A stretch of 64,000 nucleotides of DNA from Pandoraea terrae (GTDB lineage: Bacteria; Pseudomonadota; Gammaproteobacteria; Burkholderiales; Burkholderiaceae), in contig NZ_CABPRZ010000019.1 of NCBI RefSeq assembly GCF_902459695.1, positions 1 to 64,000 of the forward strand, read 5' to 3'. Every line of letters begins with the position of its first letter. The stretch's first letter is position 1. Below, in pieces: positions 47,841-58,954 of the stretch. A program made the translations under genes and the position numbers. A model generated the notes under the pieces. That model worked only from the letters and a program-made list of their open reading frames with translations. It was not told where the DNA came from and did not search any database.

Positions 47841-50465
47841 TTACAGCTTGCCGGCCACCCAGCCTTGAACCCCTGCGAGGGCTTCGGGCAGATGCGTCGG
47901 ATCGGTGCCGCCGGCTTGCGCCATGTCCGGACGGCCGCCGCCCTTGCCGCCAACCTGCTGGGCAACGAAGTTCACGAGTTCGCCCGCCTTCACCTTCGAC
48001 GTGGCATCGGCGGTAACGCCCGCAATCAGGCTGACCTTGCCGCCGTCGACCGCCGCCAGCACGATAGCCGCCGTCTTCAGCTTGTCCTTGAGCTTGTCCA
48101 TCGTTTCGCGCAGGGTCTTGACGTCAGCGCCGTCGAGCTTTGCGGCGAGCACCTTGATGCCGCTCACGTCGATGGCTTGTGCGACAAGTTCGTCGCCCTG
48201 ATTCGACGCCAGCTTCGACTTCAGCGCCGCCAGCTCCTTCTCGAGCGACTTCACCTGATCCTGGACCTGGCCGATACGCTGTGTCAGTTCGGCCGGTTGC
48301 GTCTTCAATGCTGCCGCAGCTTCGGAAATCTGCGCATCGAGCTTCTGCACGAGATGCAATGCGTTGTCGCCCGTAATCGCCTCCACGCGGCGGATACCGG
48401 CAGCCACGCCGCCTTCCATCACGATCTTGAACAGGCCGATATCGCCGGTGCGGCTTACGTGCGTGCCGCCGCACAGTTCGCGCGACGTGCCGATGTCGAG
48501 CACGCGGACTTCATCGCCGTATTTTTCGCCGAACAGGGCCATCGCGCCGCCCTTCACCGCGTCGTCGAACGACATCAGCGCCGCTTGCGTGGCTTGATTG
48601 GCGAGCACTTCGGCGTTGACGAGTTCTTCGACGCGGCGGATTTCGTCGGCGCTCATCGCGGCGTTGTGCGCAAAGTCGAAGCGGGTCTTGTCGGCGTCGA
48701 CCAGCGAGCCCTTCTGTTGCACGTGGCCGCCGAGAACTTCACGCAACGCCTTGTGCATCAGGTGGGTGGCCGAGTGGTTCCGGATCGTGCGCGCGCGGCG
48801 AACGGCATCGACTTCCGCGGTGAGCGCGTCGCCCACTTTGAGCGCACCCGATTCGAGCGTGCCGTAGTGACCGAAGACATCCGGCTGGATCTTTTGCGTG
48901 TCGGAGACCGCAAAGCGGGCGCCGTTCGCAAGGAGCAGGCCCTGATCGCCGACCTGACCGCCGGACTCGGCATAGAACGGCGTGCGGTCCAGCACGACGA
49001 TGCCGCTTTGGCCGGCCGACAGCGAACCGACGCTGACGCCGTCGAGGTACAGCGCCGTGATCTTGGCGCCTTCGATCGTGAGTTCGTCATAACCGCGGAA
49101 TTCGGTCTTGGCGCCGGCGTATTCGAGCGCAGCGGCCATCTTGAACTTGCCGGCGGCGCGCGCCTGCTCGCGTTGACGGCCCATCGCAGCGTTGAACGCC
49201 GCTTCGTCGACCGACATCTGGCGTTCGCGGCAGACGTCCGCCGTCAGGTCGAGCGGGAAGCCGTAGGTATCGTGCAGCTTGAACGCCACTTCGCCATCGA
49301 GCGTGGTCACGCCGCGCGTTTGCATGTCGGCCAGCGCGCTTTCGAGAATTTCCATGCCGTTCTCGATCGTCTCGCCGAAACGCTCTTCTTCCTGCCTGAG
49401 AATGTCCATCACGCGCTGTTGCGCGTCGGCCAGTTCCGGATAGGCGGTGCCCATTTCCGCCACCAGGTCCGGCACCAGTTTGTAGAAGAATGCCTTCTTG
49501 CAGCCGAGCTTGTACCCGTGACGGATCGCGCGGCGGATGATCCGGCGCAGCACATAGCCCCGGCCTTCATTGCCCGGGATCACGCCGTCGACGATCAGGA
49601 ACGAGCACGCGCGGATGTGATCGGCGATCACCTTGAGCGAGTTCGCGCTCAGGTCGGTCACGCCCGTTTCACGGGCGGCGGCCTTGATCAGGTGCTGGAA
49701 CAGGTCGATGTCATAGTTGCTGTGCACATGCTGCAGCACCGCGGCGATACGCTCGAGCCCCATGCCCGTGTCCACGCACGGCTTGGGCAGCGGGGCCATG
49801 TTGCCCTGCTCGTCGCGGTTGAACTGCATGAACACGAGATTCCAGACCTCGATGTAGCGGTCGCCGTCTTCTTCCGGCGATCCCGGCGGGCCACCCCACA
49901 CTTCAGGGCCGTGGTCGAAGAAGATTTCCGTGCAGGGACCGCACGGGCCCGTATCGCCCATCTGCCAGAAATTGTCGGACGCGTAACGCGCGCCCTTGTT
50001 GTCGCCGATGCGGATGATGCGCTCGGTCGGCACGCCGACTTCCCTGGCCCAGATGTCGTAAGCCTCGTCATCTTCCTGATAGACCGTTACCCACAGCTTG
50101 TCCTGAGGCAGGCCGTAATCGACCGTCAGCAATTCCCACGCGTACTTGATTGCGTCGCGCTTGAAATAGTCGCCGAACGAGAAATTGCCGAGCATTTCGA
50201 AGAACGTGTGGTGACGGGCCGTGTAGCCCACGTTCTCCAGGTCGTTATGCTTGCCGCCGGCGCGCACGCTGCGCTGGGCCGTCGTGGCGCGCGTGTATGG
50301 ACGCGACTCGAGACCGAGAAAGACGTCCTTGAACTGCACCATGCCCGAGTTCGTGAACAGCAGCGTCGGATCGTTGGACGGCACGAGACTCGACGAGCGC
50401 ACGATCGTGTGCCCCTTGGACTCGAAGAACTTGAGGAATTTTTCCCGGATTTCTGCGGCTTTCAT
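47841..50465 (-). CDS. alaS: Alanyl-tRNA synthetase
   Basis: An 874-residue class II synthetase. The start [20 protein letters not shown] is canonical. The aminoacylation domain has [17 protein letters not shown] and [20 protein letters not shown]; the editing domain has the [16 protein letters not shown] (HxxxH) and [13 protein letters not shown] zinc motifs; the C-terminal C-Ala domain ends [14 protein letters not shown]. All parts look intact. The reading frame stays open upstream to 50744 but the ATG at 50465 fits the family. Confidence 0.98.
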   Translation of the reverse strand: MKAAEIREKFLKFFESKGHTIVRSSSLVPSNDPTLLFTNSGMVQFKDVFLGLESRPYTRATTAQRSVRAGGKHNDLENVGYTARHHTFFEMLGNFSFGDYFKRDAIKYAWELLTVDYGLPQDKLWVTVYQEDDEAYDIWAREVGVPTERIIRIGDNKGARYASDNFWQMGDTGPCGPCTEIFFDHGPEVWGGPPGSPEEDGDRYIEVWNLVFMQFNRDEQGNMAPLPKPCVDTGMGLERIAAVLQHVHSNYDIDLFQHLIKAAARETGVTDLSANSLKVIADHIRACSFLIVDGVIPGNEGRGYVLRRIIRRAIRHGYKLGCKKAFFYKLVPDLVAEMGTAYPELADAQQRVMDILRQEEERFGETIENGMEILESALADMQTRGVTTLDGEVAFKLHDTYGFPLDLTADVCRERQMSVDEAAFNAAMGRQREQARAAGKFKMAAALEYAGAKTEFRGYDELTIEGAKITALYLDGVSVGSLSAGQSGIVVLDRTPFYAESGGQVGDQGLLLANGARFAVSDTQKIQPDVFGHYGTLESGALKVGDALTAEVDAVRRARTIRNHSATHLMHKALREVLGGHVQQKGSLVDADKTRFDFAHNAAMSADEIRRVEELVNAEVLANQATQAALMSFDDAVKGGAMALFGEKYGDEVRVLDIGTSRELCGGTHVSRTGDIGLFKIVMEGGVAAGIRRVEAITGDNALHLVQKLDAQISEAAAALKTQPAELTQRIGQVQDQVKSLEKELAALKSKLASNQGDELVAQAIDVSGIKVLAAKLDGADVKTLRETMDKLKDKLKTAAIVLAAVDGGKVSLIAGVTADATSKVKAGELVNFVAQQVGGKGGGRPDMAQAGGTDPTHLPEALAGVQGWVAGKL

Positions 50466-50520
50466 AGCGTGCGGTAGGAGACGTGCTGGCGGCGCCAGGC
50501 AGGTATTTTGCAAACTTTTG

Positions 50521-50526
50521 ATTATA
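50521..50526 (-). promoter_or_regulatory. Candidate -10 box of alaS
   Basis: The minus strand reads TATAAT here, 55 bases before the alaS start. No clear -35 hexamer is at 17 bases. The rest of the 269-base gap to the CoA-transferase gene shows no other feature. Confidence 0.4.
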
Positions 50527-50734
50527 CGGGAAAACGTCCCGCCGGCACCGCCGGGATACCGCAGCCGCCGGGGGGACAAAGCGATCCGCATAGCGGAATG
50601 CGACTTTGCAGCGCGCCGCGCTGGCCGTACACTTTTCGCCACGATGTTCCGCGTAGCAAGACAACGTTCCGCAAGCTTCGACGCGCCCGGACAATGCGCG
50701 CCGGATAACGACAATTCGAGGGAGAAGACAATCG

Positions 50735-51958
50735 ATGGGCGCACTCAGCCATATCCGCGTACTGGACCTGTCGCGCGTGCTCGCCGGCCCGTGGTGCACA
50801 CAAAACCTGGCCGACCTGGGGGCCGACGTGATCAAGATCGAACGGCCCGGCGCCGGCGACGACACACGCACCTGGGGCCCACCGTACCAACGTGACGCCG
50901 AAGGCCACGACACGGCGGAGGCTGCGTACTACCTCGCCGCGAATCGCAACAAGCGCTCGCTCACGCTCGATATCTCGCACCCCGAGGGGCAGGCCGTAGT
51001 ACGGGCGCTGGCCGCGCAAAGCGATGTCGTCGTCGAGAACTACAAGGTCGGACAGTTGGCACGTTACGGGCTCGACTACGCAACGCTTGCGGCCGTGAAA
51101 CCGGATCTCGTCTACTGCTCGATCACCGGCTTCGGACAGGACGGCCCCTATGCTGCGCGCCCGGGCTACGACTTCATCGTGCAAGGCATGGGGGGATTCA
51201 TGAGCGTGACGGGCGAGCGCGACGAACTGCCCGGCGGCGGCCCGCAGAAGGCCGGCGTGGCGATCGCGGACCTGATGACCGGCATGTACGCCAGCCTTGC
51301 GATCATGGCCGCGCTCACGCACCGCGACCGCACCGGCGTTGGCCAGTACATCGACATGGCGCTGCTTGACACGCAAGTTGCCATGCTGGCCAACATGAAT
51401 ACCAATTACCTGGCAAGCGAGCGCGCCCCGGTGCGATGGGGCAATGCGCATCCGAACATCGTGCCGTACCAGACGTTCCAGTGTGCCGACGACGGCTGGA
51501 TCATCGTCGCCGTGGGCAACGATGGCCAGTTCAGGAAGTTCATCGAAGCCGGCGGACAGCCGGGGCTTGCGGACGACGCGCGCTTCGCGACCAACCCGGC
51601 ACGCGTACGCCATCGCGACCTGCTCGTGCCGTTGCTGGCCGATATGGTGCGCACCCTGACGAAAGATGAATGGATCGCGCGGCTCGAAACTGCCGGCGTG
51701 CCATGCGGGCCGATCAACACACTGCCGGAAGTCTTCGCACATCCGCAGGTGCGGGCACGCGGCATGCAGGTCGACCTGCCGCATGCATCGGGCGGCACGG
51801 CGCGGCTCGTTGCGAATCCGATCAAGCTGAGCGCGACGCCGGTCCGCGCCGAGATGGCCCCGCCAACCCTGGGCCAGCACAGCGACGCGATCCTGCAGGA
51901 ACGCCTGGGCTACGGCCCCGAGCAGATCGCGGCGCTAAGGGCGGCAGGTATCGTCTGA
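50735..51958 (+). CDS. CaiB/BaiF (class III) CoA-transferase
   Basis: A 407-residue family III CoA-transferase. The N-terminus [20 protein letters not shown] followed by [16 protein letters not shown] is diagnostic, and the catalytic Asp lies in [20 protein letters not shown] (about residue 176). The C-terminal part ([20 protein letters not shown]) is normal. Members move CoA between carboxylic acids such as formyl/oxalyl, carnitine derivatives or dicarboxylates; the acid here is not identifiable. It stands alone, divergent from alaS, with no acyl-CoA dehydrogenase beside it. Confidence 0.9.
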   Translation: MGALSHIRVLDLSRVLAGPWCTQNLADLGADVIKIERPGAGDDTRTWGPPYQRDAEGHDTAEAAYYLAANRNKRSLTLDISHPEGQAVVRALAAQSDVVVENYKVGQLARYGLDYATLAAVKPDLVYCSITGFGQDGPYAARPGYDFIVQGMGGFMSVTGERDELPGGGPQKAGVAIADLMTGMYASLAIMAALTHRDRTGVGQYIDMALLDTQVAMLANMNTNYLASERAPVRWGNAHPNIVPYQTFQCADDGWIIVAVGNDGQFRKFIEAGGQPGLADDARFATNPARVRHRDLLVPLLADMVRTLTKDEWIARLETAGVPCGPINTLPEVFAHPQVRARGMQVDLPHASGGTARLVANPIKLSATPVRAEMAPPTLGQHSDAILQERLGYGPEQIAALRAAGIV

Positions 51959-52073
51959 TTGCATCCGAATGATGCGGTCATCCGTAAGGGGGTGGATGGG
52001 GCGGTTTTCGCCGGCAAAATCGCCCACCCACTCACCCACTCGCCCACAGGCTCGGCGTGGCACGGAGGATCAC

Positions 52074-52757
52074 ATGCTCAGGAATTCGCTGCCCGGACAG
52101 GTGATATATTGTGATGAACACCCACGCCGGGGCGAAATTTGCCCGATTCTGCCCATGACCGACATCGCAGGCAATGCAGCGCACGAAGCCAATCGATTGG
52201 CAGACGAGCAGCACCAGGCGCGCCGCGAGTTGCTGAATCAGAACCTGCGGCGCGTGGCCCAAGGCGACGAGCAAGCGTTTGCGGAGCTCTACCGGCTCAC
52301 CTCTTGCCGCGTCTACGGCGTCGTCTTGCGCATTCTGCGGGATCGCGCCGAGGCGGAGGACGTCCTTCAGGAGGTGTTTACGACCGTCTGGCGCAAGGCT
52401 GACGGATTCGATGCCGCGCGAGGCACAGCGCTGACGTGGCTGTTTTCGCTCGCGCGCAATCGCGCGATCGACCGCATCCGCCAACATCGCGAGACGCTCT
52501 TCGAGGACGGACAGGAAATCGACATCGCCGACGATGACCCGTCGCCGGCCGCATTGGCTGAAAGCAGCCAGGAGCGGCAACGTCTGGAGCGTTGCCTTGA
52601 GGCGCTGGGCCCGCAACAGAAAAATGCAGTCCGGGAAGCGTTCTTTACCGGTGTTTCATACAGTGAACTGGCGGAACGCGCGAGCGTGCCGCTCGGCACC
52701 ATGAAAAGCTGGATCCGGCGCAGCCTGATGCAACTCAAGACGTGTCTCGAACAATGA
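52074..52757 (+). CDS. ECF RNA polymerase sigma factor
   Basis: A 227-residue group IV sigma factor. Region 2 is AFAELYRLTSCRVYGVVLRI with AEDVLQEVFTTVWRKADGF; region 4 is LEALGPQQKNAVREAFFTG and YSELAERASVPLGTMKSWIR. The start at 52074 has GGAGG five bases upstream; 52155 (MTDIAGNA) is a plausible later start that would drop 27 unfamiliar residues. Its ATGA stop overlaps the start of the anti-sigma gene, a classic sigma/anti-sigma pair of the SigK/RskA kind. Confidence 0.88.
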   Translation: MLRNSLPGQVIYCDEHPRRGEICPILPMTDIAGNAAHEANRLADEQHQARRELLNQNLRRVAQGDEQAFAELYRLTSCRVYGVVLRILRDRAEAEDVLQEVFTTVWRKADGFDAARGTALTWLFSLARNRAIDRIRQHRETLFEDGQEIDIADDDPSPAALAESSQERQRLERCLEALGPQQKNAVREAFFTGVSYSELAERASVPLGTMKSWIRRSLMQLKTCLEQ

Positions 52758-53500
52758 ATACGCCCCTCGACCCCGATAACGAAATCCGCTGCGCGGAATA
52801 CGCACTGGGTGTGCTCGACGCCACCGAGCGGCGCGCGTTCGAAGACGCCCTGGCGCGCGATCCCGCAATGCGTGCGGAACTCGAGCGCTGGCAGCAACGG
52901 CTCGTTCCGCTCGCGGAAGACGTCCCCGAAATCGGCGCCCCGCCACGTGTCTGGACCCGCATTCAACGCGATCTTGGCTTGATGGGCGGCACGGCGGCGG
53001 TCGCTGCCGCTGCACCTGCGGCGGCGGCGCGGCGCGGTTGGTGGGACAACCTGGCGCTGTGGCGTTGGGTCGGGATGGGCGCAAGCGTGGCGGCCGTTAC
53101 GCTGCTCGCCGTGAGTCTCGGCGTGCTCCGCGTTACCCCGCAAGTTGCCACTGCCACCGATGCCTATATGGCCGCCGCCATTGCGCGCAGCGACGGCATC
53201 GTGCACTGGACAGTCACGGTGGATCTGCGCCGGGCCCGGATGGTCTTGGTGCCGGCCGCCCCTGCGACGGTCGCGACAGACCGGTCGACGGAACTGTGGC
53301 TGATTCCACCGGGCGCCAAGCCGATTTCGCTCGGCGTCTTCACGCCGGACGCGCCGGCAACTGTGACGCTGCCGCCGCAGATCGCTGCACAGCTGAGCGA
53401 CAAGGCCGCGCTGGCGGTGTCGATCGAGCCGCGCGGCGGCTCGCCCACCGGCCAACCGACCGGCCCGGTGGTTGCGACCGGACCAATGCGCGGCACGTGA
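52754..53500 (+). CDS. RskA-family anti-sigma factor
   Basis: A 248-residue membrane protein. The N-terminal cytoplasmic domain (EIRCAEYALGVLDATERRAF, then ALARDPAMRAELERWQQRL) should hold the ECF sigma factor. One membrane segment (VGMGASVAAVTLLAVSLGVL, about residues 105-125) follows. The periplasmic RskA domain has STELWLIPPGAKPISLGVFT and ALAVSIEPRGGSPTGQPTGP. The ATG overlaps the sigma factor's stop codon by four bases (ATGA at 52754-52757), so translation is coupled. A peptidase probably releases the sigma factor; the signal is unknown. Confidence 0.87.
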   Translation: MNTPLDPDNEIRCAEYALGVLDATERRAFEDALARDPAMRAELERWQQRLVPLAEDVPEIGAPPRVWTRIQRDLGLMGGTAAVAAAAPAAAARRGWWDNLALWRWVGMGASVAAVTLLAVSLGVLRVTPQVATATDAYMAAAIARSDGIVHWTVTVDLRRARMVLVPAAPATVATDRSTELWLIPPGAKPISLGVFTPDAPATVTLPPQIAAQLSDKAALAVSIEPRGGSPTGQPTGPVVATGPMRGT

Positions 53501-53668
53501 GGGGTATGCAGTGGGAAAATTCCCGATGAACATCGGGACAGATTCGACACGGACCACGCCTTCTCTTTGCTATACTCTTGCCTTCGCGACGGACCGAACC
53601 CGCCGCGCCGGGCCGCGCCGTACAAGGCCCCGCGCCATCGGGCTTCGCAAGTCAGCGATCTGGTCCTG

Positions 53669-53743
53669 CTCTCCGTAGTTCAATGGATAGAACAAGTGCC
53701 TCCTAAGCGCTAGATACAGGTTCGATTCCTGTCGGGGGGACCA
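53669..53743 (+). tRNA. tRNA-Arg(CCT)
   Basis: A 75-nt cloverleaf with encoded CCA. Anticodon loop CTCCTAA gives CCT. The D-stem GTTC/GAAC and T-arm ACAGG-TTCGATT-CCTGT pair well. The acceptor CTCTCCG pairs with CGGGGGG, using two U-G wobbles. TATACT at 53571-53576 is a possible promoter -10. Its 3' end faces the gene-poor segment. Confidence 0.9.
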
Positions 53744-55016
53744 GCCCATCAAGGGTTTTGGCAGTCGCCGTGACACGTTTGTGACAAATCGGACGACTTT
53801 GAACGGTCGCGGAAGTCACTTACTGCAACAGTAACAGCGTAGCCGAGCATGTCCTGATGACCACGCTTGCGCTCGTGCGCAATTACCTGCCGTCTCATCA
53901 ATGGGTGCTCAATGGCGGCTGGTCGGGATGCGGTGGCGGCAGCGCTCGAAAGCGCTCAATTGGCGGGCGATGGGGGCGACGTGTGGTTCCCGCACAGCCG
54001 GCGCCGGCGGACCATGCTTGGCGCCACAGGCCGTACCACGGCATGACGGCGCACATTTCGGGCACCACCCTGTCGGCACAGGCGCGCTACGCGGCAGGCA
54101 CCCGCGAAATTCTCGAATGCCATTTCCAAGGTAGGCCGATCCGCAACGAGTATCTGATCGTGCAAGATGGTAGGCTCGCAGGTGTCGGCGCGCACTCGTA
54201 CAGCGCCGGCAACGCCACAAGCGCGTCGGAGGAAGCTCCGCGCTTCACGAAGTCCGCCTGATCTCGCCCTGTTATCCCGTTCGCTCAGCGCGCCCAATTG
54301 TGGCGCAGCGGGACCGTTCTCATTCATGCAGATTAGCGCCGCCAAGGGCGCACCGCGGCTCGAAAAAATTGCAATGGCGGCGGCTCGCGTGATTACATCT
54401 GCGCCGACAAAATCTGCACAATTGCGGGGCAATGACGCAGAAGATGCATTTCACCCTTTATGGGAGCTTGGGGGCAAATTACATTTGCCCGGTCACAAGC
54501 GTTCGCGACTTTCCGCGCAAGCACTACCCAAGCAAGCGGAGCCACCTCTACTTTCTTCTGCCTGCAGTTATTAAGTTGGCACTGTTGATCTTGAAATCGA
54601 CCGCTAGTGAGGGCGCGCGACGAACGTGTTCGTCGGTCGAGTGCCTTGGTGGTTGACTGCCGATGTCGCACGCATTCGATTGTAAATTAATGCCGGGATT
54701 CAAACGATCGTTTAAAGAAATCTCTCGAATGTGGTGACGCTAACTTCGCAGCCCCGGGAGCGCATCGGCAATCAAGAAAATTCCGTTTTTCGCTCCTGCA
54801 TTTACACACTGGAACCTATCCACAATCTGGTCATCTCGATGTACTATGAACAATCAACATCGACGGGAAAATGCGATGCGATATCACTATTGTAGCTATG
54901 GAAGATGTCGTCGATAAACCACGAATCAGTCGCACAATTTTAATGTTTTGGTCAAACCCATCGCTGGCCGCCGACGCACAAATTTCTAATGGAAACATGC
55001 TGGTAATCGGAAAAAC
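53744..55016 (+). other. Gene-poor segment after tRNA-Arg
   Basis: About 1.27 kb without a convincing gene. Its second half (about 54400-55010) is clearly richer in A/T than the core genes around it. Open frames such as 53857-54261 (134 codons) have no recognisable domain, no good ribosome site, and overlap equally long frames on the other strand. A 12-base palindrome AAACGATCGTTT lies at 54702-54713. The location just past a tRNA 3' end suggests the scar of a mobile element, but no integrase piece was recognised. Confidence 0.55.
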
Positions 55017-56756
55017 ATGCGACCTCTTAACCAAATGAAAGTATTTAATAAGCTTCTCGCCGCGTTTCTGATGGTGGTGGCGATGTTAATTGGCGTTGGG
55101 GTATTTGCGATCTACGAACTCAGCCGGGTCAACGACCAAGCCGTTGAAATCAGGGACAACTGGTTGCCAAGCGTACAAAGTTCCGCCGCGATGGCCGGCA
55201 GCCTGGGAGAGTTCAGGAACGGAGAGCTTCAGCATGTACAGTCGACCACTGACGCCGACATGACGAAGTATGAGAAGCAAATGGATAACGCGCTGGCGAA
55301 TTACCGCAAGGCCGACAGCATCTATGCCAAGCTCATCACCGAGCCGGAGGAGCGGCAACTGTATAGTGATATCGGGAAATTGCTGACTGATTATCTCAAT
55401 GAGCATGCCAAGATTATCGCGCTGTCCCGCCAGAACAAGAACGAGGAAGCACTTCAACTGGTACGTGGAGATGCCTCCCGTTTGCGACACGCAATTGATG
55501 ACAAGCTGAAACGTATTGTCGAAATCAACGTCGATGGCTCCGAACGCTCCGGTAAGGAAGCTGCCCAAATTTACGCTGCAGCGCGTTTGGCGGTGCTCAT
55601 CGTTTTGGGCGTGGCGACCGTTTTGGGTATCGCGCTGGCATATGTCATTGCCCGCGGCCTGACGAAACAATTAGGTGGGGAGCCCGGCGATGCGGCCACG
55701 CTCGCCAGCGAGATCGCCAACGGCAATCTACTGGCCCAGGTTCATTTGCACCCGCGCGACCGATCGAGCCTGATGTTCTCGTTGGCGGCCATGAAAGATC
55801 AACTGACGAACATTATGCGCGGCATCAAGGTCTCGAGCGATGCGATTGCGGTGGCGGCCGACGAGATCGCCCAGGGCAACACTAATTTGTCGCAGCGCAC
55901 CGAAGAGCAAGCGGCTTCCCTGGAGGAGACCGCTGCGAGCATGGAAGAGCTCACCGCGACGGTGCGGCACAATGCCGACAACGCAAAACAAGCCGCTACG
56001 CTCGCCGCGAATGCGTCGGCGGTGGCCACTCGAGGTGGCGAGACGGTTGGCCGTGTCGTCGATACGATGCACGGCATTTCGGAGAGTTCTTCGAAAGTCG
56101 CCGAGATCATCGGCGTGATCGACAGCATTGCGTTCCAGACCAACATTTTGGCGCTCAACGCCGCGGTGGAAGCGGCGCGTGCCGGAGAGCAAGGACGCGG
56201 CTTCGCGGTCGTCGCGGGAGAAGTGCGGACACTGGCGCAGCGTAGCGCGGCAGCGGCGAAGGAGATCAAGTCGCTGATCGATCAGTCGGTCGCGCGCGTT
56301 GATATGGGAGCCAAGCTGGTTGAGGAAGCAGGCGGAACCATTACCGAGATTGTCCGATCCGTCAAGCGCGTGACCGACATCGTTGGAGAAATTTCGTCAG
56401 CATCGGGCGAACAACGCACCGGTATCGAACAGGTGAATACTGCCGTCGGACAGATGGATGAGGTAACCCAACAAAACGCCGCACTGGTGGAAGAGGCGTC
56501 GGCAGCCGCGCAGTCGCTGGCGGAACAGGCGAAAATCCTGCGGGACGCGGTGGCAGTGTTCAGGGTCAGTGATGGTCATGGCGCTGGCGCTGCCGGCGCG
56601 GCCGCGGTGCGCTCTGCCGGGGCCACGCCATTATCCGTTGTGCCAACTACGTCGCGGCGCGAACCCCTTGTTTCTCGTACGATGACTCGTACAACGGCAT
56701 TGCGCGCGGTGCCGGCAACGTCAGGGGAAAGTAACGCCGATTGGCAGTCGTTCTGA
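55017..56756 (+). CDS. Methyl-accepting chemotaxis protein
   Basis: A 579-residue chemoreceptor. Membrane segment 1 ([20 protein letters not shown], about residues 10-32), a four-helix-bundle periplasmic sensor (about 33-185), segment 2 ([20 protein letters not shown], about 188-208), a HAMP domain, then the signalling coiled coil. The CheA/CheW tip [20 protein letters not shown] lies near residue 385. It ends NADWQSF, matching the xWxxF tether used by CheR/CheB in high-abundance receptors. ATG 55017 follows GGAAAAAC; 55035 is an alternative. The ligand is unknown. It lies beside the hydroxyproline operon, but no link is shown. Confidence 0.9.
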   Translation: MRPLNQMKVFNKLLAAFLMVVAMLIGVGVFAIYELSRVNDQAVEIRDNWLPSVQSSAAMAGSLGEFRNGELQHVQSTTDADMTKYEKQMDNALANYRKADSIYAKLITEPEERQLYSDIGKLLTDYLNEHAKIIALSRQNKNEEALQLVRGDASRLRHAIDDKLKRIVEINVDGSERSGKEAAQIYAAARLAVLIVLGVATVLGIALAYVIARGLTKQLGGEPGDAATLASEIANGNLLAQVHLHPRDRSSLMFSLAAMKDQLTNIMRGIKVSSDAIAVAADEIAQGNTNLSQRTEEQAASLEETAASMEELTATVRHNADNAKQAATLAANASAVATRGGETVGRVVDTMHGISESSSKVAEIIGVIDSIAFQTNILALNAAVEAARAGEQGRGFAVVAGEVRTLAQRSAAAAKEIKSLIDQSVARVDMGAKLVEEAGGTITEIVRSVKRVTDIVGEISSASGEQRTGIEQVNTAVGQMDEVTQQNAALVEEASAAAQSLAEQAKILRDAVAVFRVSDGHGAGAAGAAAVRSAGATPLSVVPTTSRREPLVSRTMTRTTALRAVPATSGESNADWQSF

Positions 56757-56899
56757 CTAGCGCCGAACAGGGCGGGCACTCGCCAAGAGCATTTGTGCCC
56801 GCCTGTCCGCGCTCCGGTTGTCCACCAGAACGACAAGGCGCCACGCGATCAGGGCGCCTCGTCGTCGGGGTGGCACCATTGTTTTACCGGGTATGAAAT

Positions 56900-57856
56900 T
56901 TATCCAGGCAAGACCCTATCAGGCCGACTCTGTTCATAAACCATAACGGCTGCCGCCAAGTCTTCCAACGCGGACCCGACGGCCTTGAACACCGTGCGTT
57001 GCGCGGCCGAGGTACGTCCTTCGCAGACACCGCGACACAGGTCGAACAGTGTCCCCTTGACGTCAGCAGCATTCAGCGAGCCCTCGCACACGGCGTTCAG
57101 AATGTCACCGGACTTCTGCGTTGCTTCATCTGTGTCGACCCACACGCCCGCGCCCGCGAAGCAAGCCGGTGCCGCTTCGGTCATGGCAGGAGTAAAGCTC
57201 CCGACCAAGTCGAGATGGCTACCCGGCTTGAGCCACTGGCCGTGAATCAGCGGTTGCGTCGCAAGTGTGGCGCAACTGATCATATCCGCCTCCCGCGCGG
57301 CGCGCTCGAGGTCCGCCACAGGCCGCGCGGGAATGTCCATCGATTGCCATTGCTCGGCGCATTGCACAGCGTGCTCAGGTGTCGGGTTCCACACTGCGAC
57401 ATCTGTCAGTCCGCGCACGCTGGCAATCGCCGGTGCGAGCAAACTGGCCACGCGCCCCGCGCCGACGACAAGCAGCTTCGACGCCTCGACGTTGGCGAGC
57501 AGCGAGACGCCCAATGCCGCCGCTGCGGCCGTACGCCGCGACGTGATCACGTCGCCATCGAGTGTCGCCAGCGGTGCACCGGTATTTCCGTCGAAGAGCA
57601 CGTACACCGAGTGCAAGCCAGGTAGCCCCTGCTTAGCGTTGTCCGGGAAGATGTTGACCAGCTTTACACCGTAGTACCCTGTGCGATTCCAGGCGGGCAT
57701 CAGCAGCGATGTGCCGATTGGCGCGGTATCGTCGGGCAGCTTTAGCGTCAGGCGCAGTGGCACGGAAATATCCGCGCAGAAGGCGTCGCGCAACTTGGTG
57801 ATCAGCGCGGGAAAAGGCAGCAGACGTTCAACGTCGCCTTTGTCGATATGAAGCAT
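56900..57856 (-). CDS. Delta-1-pyrroline-2-carboxylate reductase / ornithine cyclodeaminase family
   Basis: A 318-residue member of the ornithine cyclodeaminase/mu-crystallin family: TGYYGVKLVNIFPDNAKQGLPGLHSVYVLF at the substrate side, TSRRTAAAAALGVSLLA, and the NAD(P) motif KLLVVGAGRVASLLAPAI (about residue 127). The gene lies 37 bases after a trans-3-hydroxyproline dehydratase gene on the same strand, so the most likely job is reducing delta-1-pyrroline-2-carboxylate to L-proline. Ornithine cyclodeaminase itself is less likely in this context. It is the last gene of the unit. Confidence 0.85.
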   Translation of the reverse strand: MLHIDKGDVERLLPFPALITKLRDAFCADISVPLRLTLKLPDDTAPIGTSLLMPAWNRTGYYGVKLVNIFPDNAKQGLPGLHSVYVLFDGNTGAPLATLDGDVITSRRTAAAAALGVSLLANVEASKLLVVGAGRVASLLAPAIASVRGLTDVAVWNPTPEHAVQCAEQWQSMDIPARPVADLERAAREADMISCATLATQPLIHGQWLKPGSHLDLVGSFTPAMTEAAPACFAGAGVWVDTDEATQKSGDILNAVCEGSLNAADVKGTLFDLCRGVCEGRTSAAQRTVFKAVGSALEDLAAAVMVYEQSRPDRVLPG

Positions 57857-57893
57857 TTTCCTTCGTTTTCCTTGAAGTCTGGCTTGTCGCGTC

Positions 57894-58901
57894 TCAACGC
57901 ACGAGGAAGCCGTGCTTCATCGGATCGCGTTCATCGATGACCCAGTTGGCAAAGCCGCAGAGATGCGCGGTGCCTTCAACTTCCGGAATGACGGCATCGA
58001 ACTCGCCCTCTTGCGTACGCGAGATGACTTTTGCACCGAATACCGATCCAACCAGCGATTCGTTGACGATAGATTCGCCAAGCGCGATTTCGCCCCGCAG
58101 GAACAGTTGTGCGACCCGGCCCGCGGTACCCGAACCCGTGGGCGACCGGTCCACTTCGCGATCCGCGAAAACGCAGCAGTTCGCTTGCGTAGAATCTGCG
58201 AAGCGTGGTGCACCGTGAATGATCGTGCCGTAAATGTGGTTGATTTCAGGGATTCTCGGATGCATGACTTTCACGGCCAGGTTGGCGGCAGCTTTGACTT
58301 CGGCACCGAAGCGCTTGAGCGCCTCCACTTCCGATTCTCGAATGGCCAGCCCGAAAGGCGCACCGTCTGTATAGAAATAGAAAGCGCCGCCGAAGGCGAT
58401 ATCGCCGGCGACTCGACCGAAGCTCGGGGTATCGACGCTCACGTCTCGCAGATAGATGAACGACGGCACATTGATGAACCGGACCTTGCCGGCATGGGCG
58501 CCGTCCCACTGTACGAACGCCTCGATAAAGCCGCAGGGCGCATCGATCCCGACGCGCGTTTCCGGTGATTTCCGCGTGACCCAGCCCAGCTCGACAGCCG
58601 CCGTGGCCAATGCAATGACGCCATGGCCGCAATGGTCGCTATAGCCTTCGTTATGCATGAAGATGACGCCGAAATCCGCCGCCGGAGACACGGGCGACGT
58701 CAGGTAGCCGCCGTACATGTCCGCGTGACCTCGCGGTTCCCACATCAGCGAGCGGCGAACCTCATCGAGATTGTCGACGAGCCATGCGCGGCGCGCGACG
58801 ATCGTGTCGCCGGGCAGACGCGGCAATCCGGATGTGACAATGCGGAACGGTTCGCCGCCCGTGTGCATTTCTACGGTGCCGATCGTACGAGTGATTTGCA
58901 T
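57894..58901 (-). CDS. Trans-3-hydroxy-L-proline dehydratase
   Basis: A 335-residue member of the proline racemase fold. The first catalytic site is GYSDHCGHGVIAL, with Cys (about residue 91). The second is DRSPTGSGTAGRVAQL (about 255), with Thr where racemases and 4-hydroxyproline epimerases have Cys. The Cys/Thr pair with SPTGSG is that of trans-3-hydroxy-L-proline dehydratases, including the human one. The product, delta-1-pyrroline-2-carboxylate, is the substrate expected for the next gene's reductase. The ATG at 58901 follows CCGGAAAA. Upstream genes are an amidohydrolase and an MHS permease. Confidence 0.88.
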   Translation of the reverse strand: MQITRTIGTVEMHTGGEPFRIVTSGLPRLPGDTIVARRAWLVDNLDEVRRSLMWEPRGHADMYGGYLTSPVSPAADFGVIFMHNEGYSDHCGHGVIALATAAVELGWVTRKSPETRVGIDAPCGFIEAFVQWDGAHAGKVRFINVPSFIYLRDVSVDTPSFGRVAGDIAFGGAFYFYTDGAPFGLAIRESEVEALKRFGAEVKAAANLAVKVMHPRIPEINHIYGTIIHGAPRFADSTQANCCVFADREVDRSPTGSGTAGRVAQLFLRGEIALGESIVNESLVGSVFGAKVISRTQEGEFDAVIPEVEGTAHLCGFANWVIDERDPMKHGFLVR

Positions 58902-58954
58902 GGAATTTTCCGGTAATCGATGGAACGAGCACGTTGCCGCGAAGGCGGCGCGCT

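Noticed and set aside
47865-50477. 870-codon plus-strand frame across alaS
   Set aside because: Antisense shadow of alaS with no domain and an Arg/His-rich composition.
53857-54261. 134-codon frame after tRNA-Arg
   Set aside because: No recognisable domain or ribosome site, and it competes with equal frames on the other strand.
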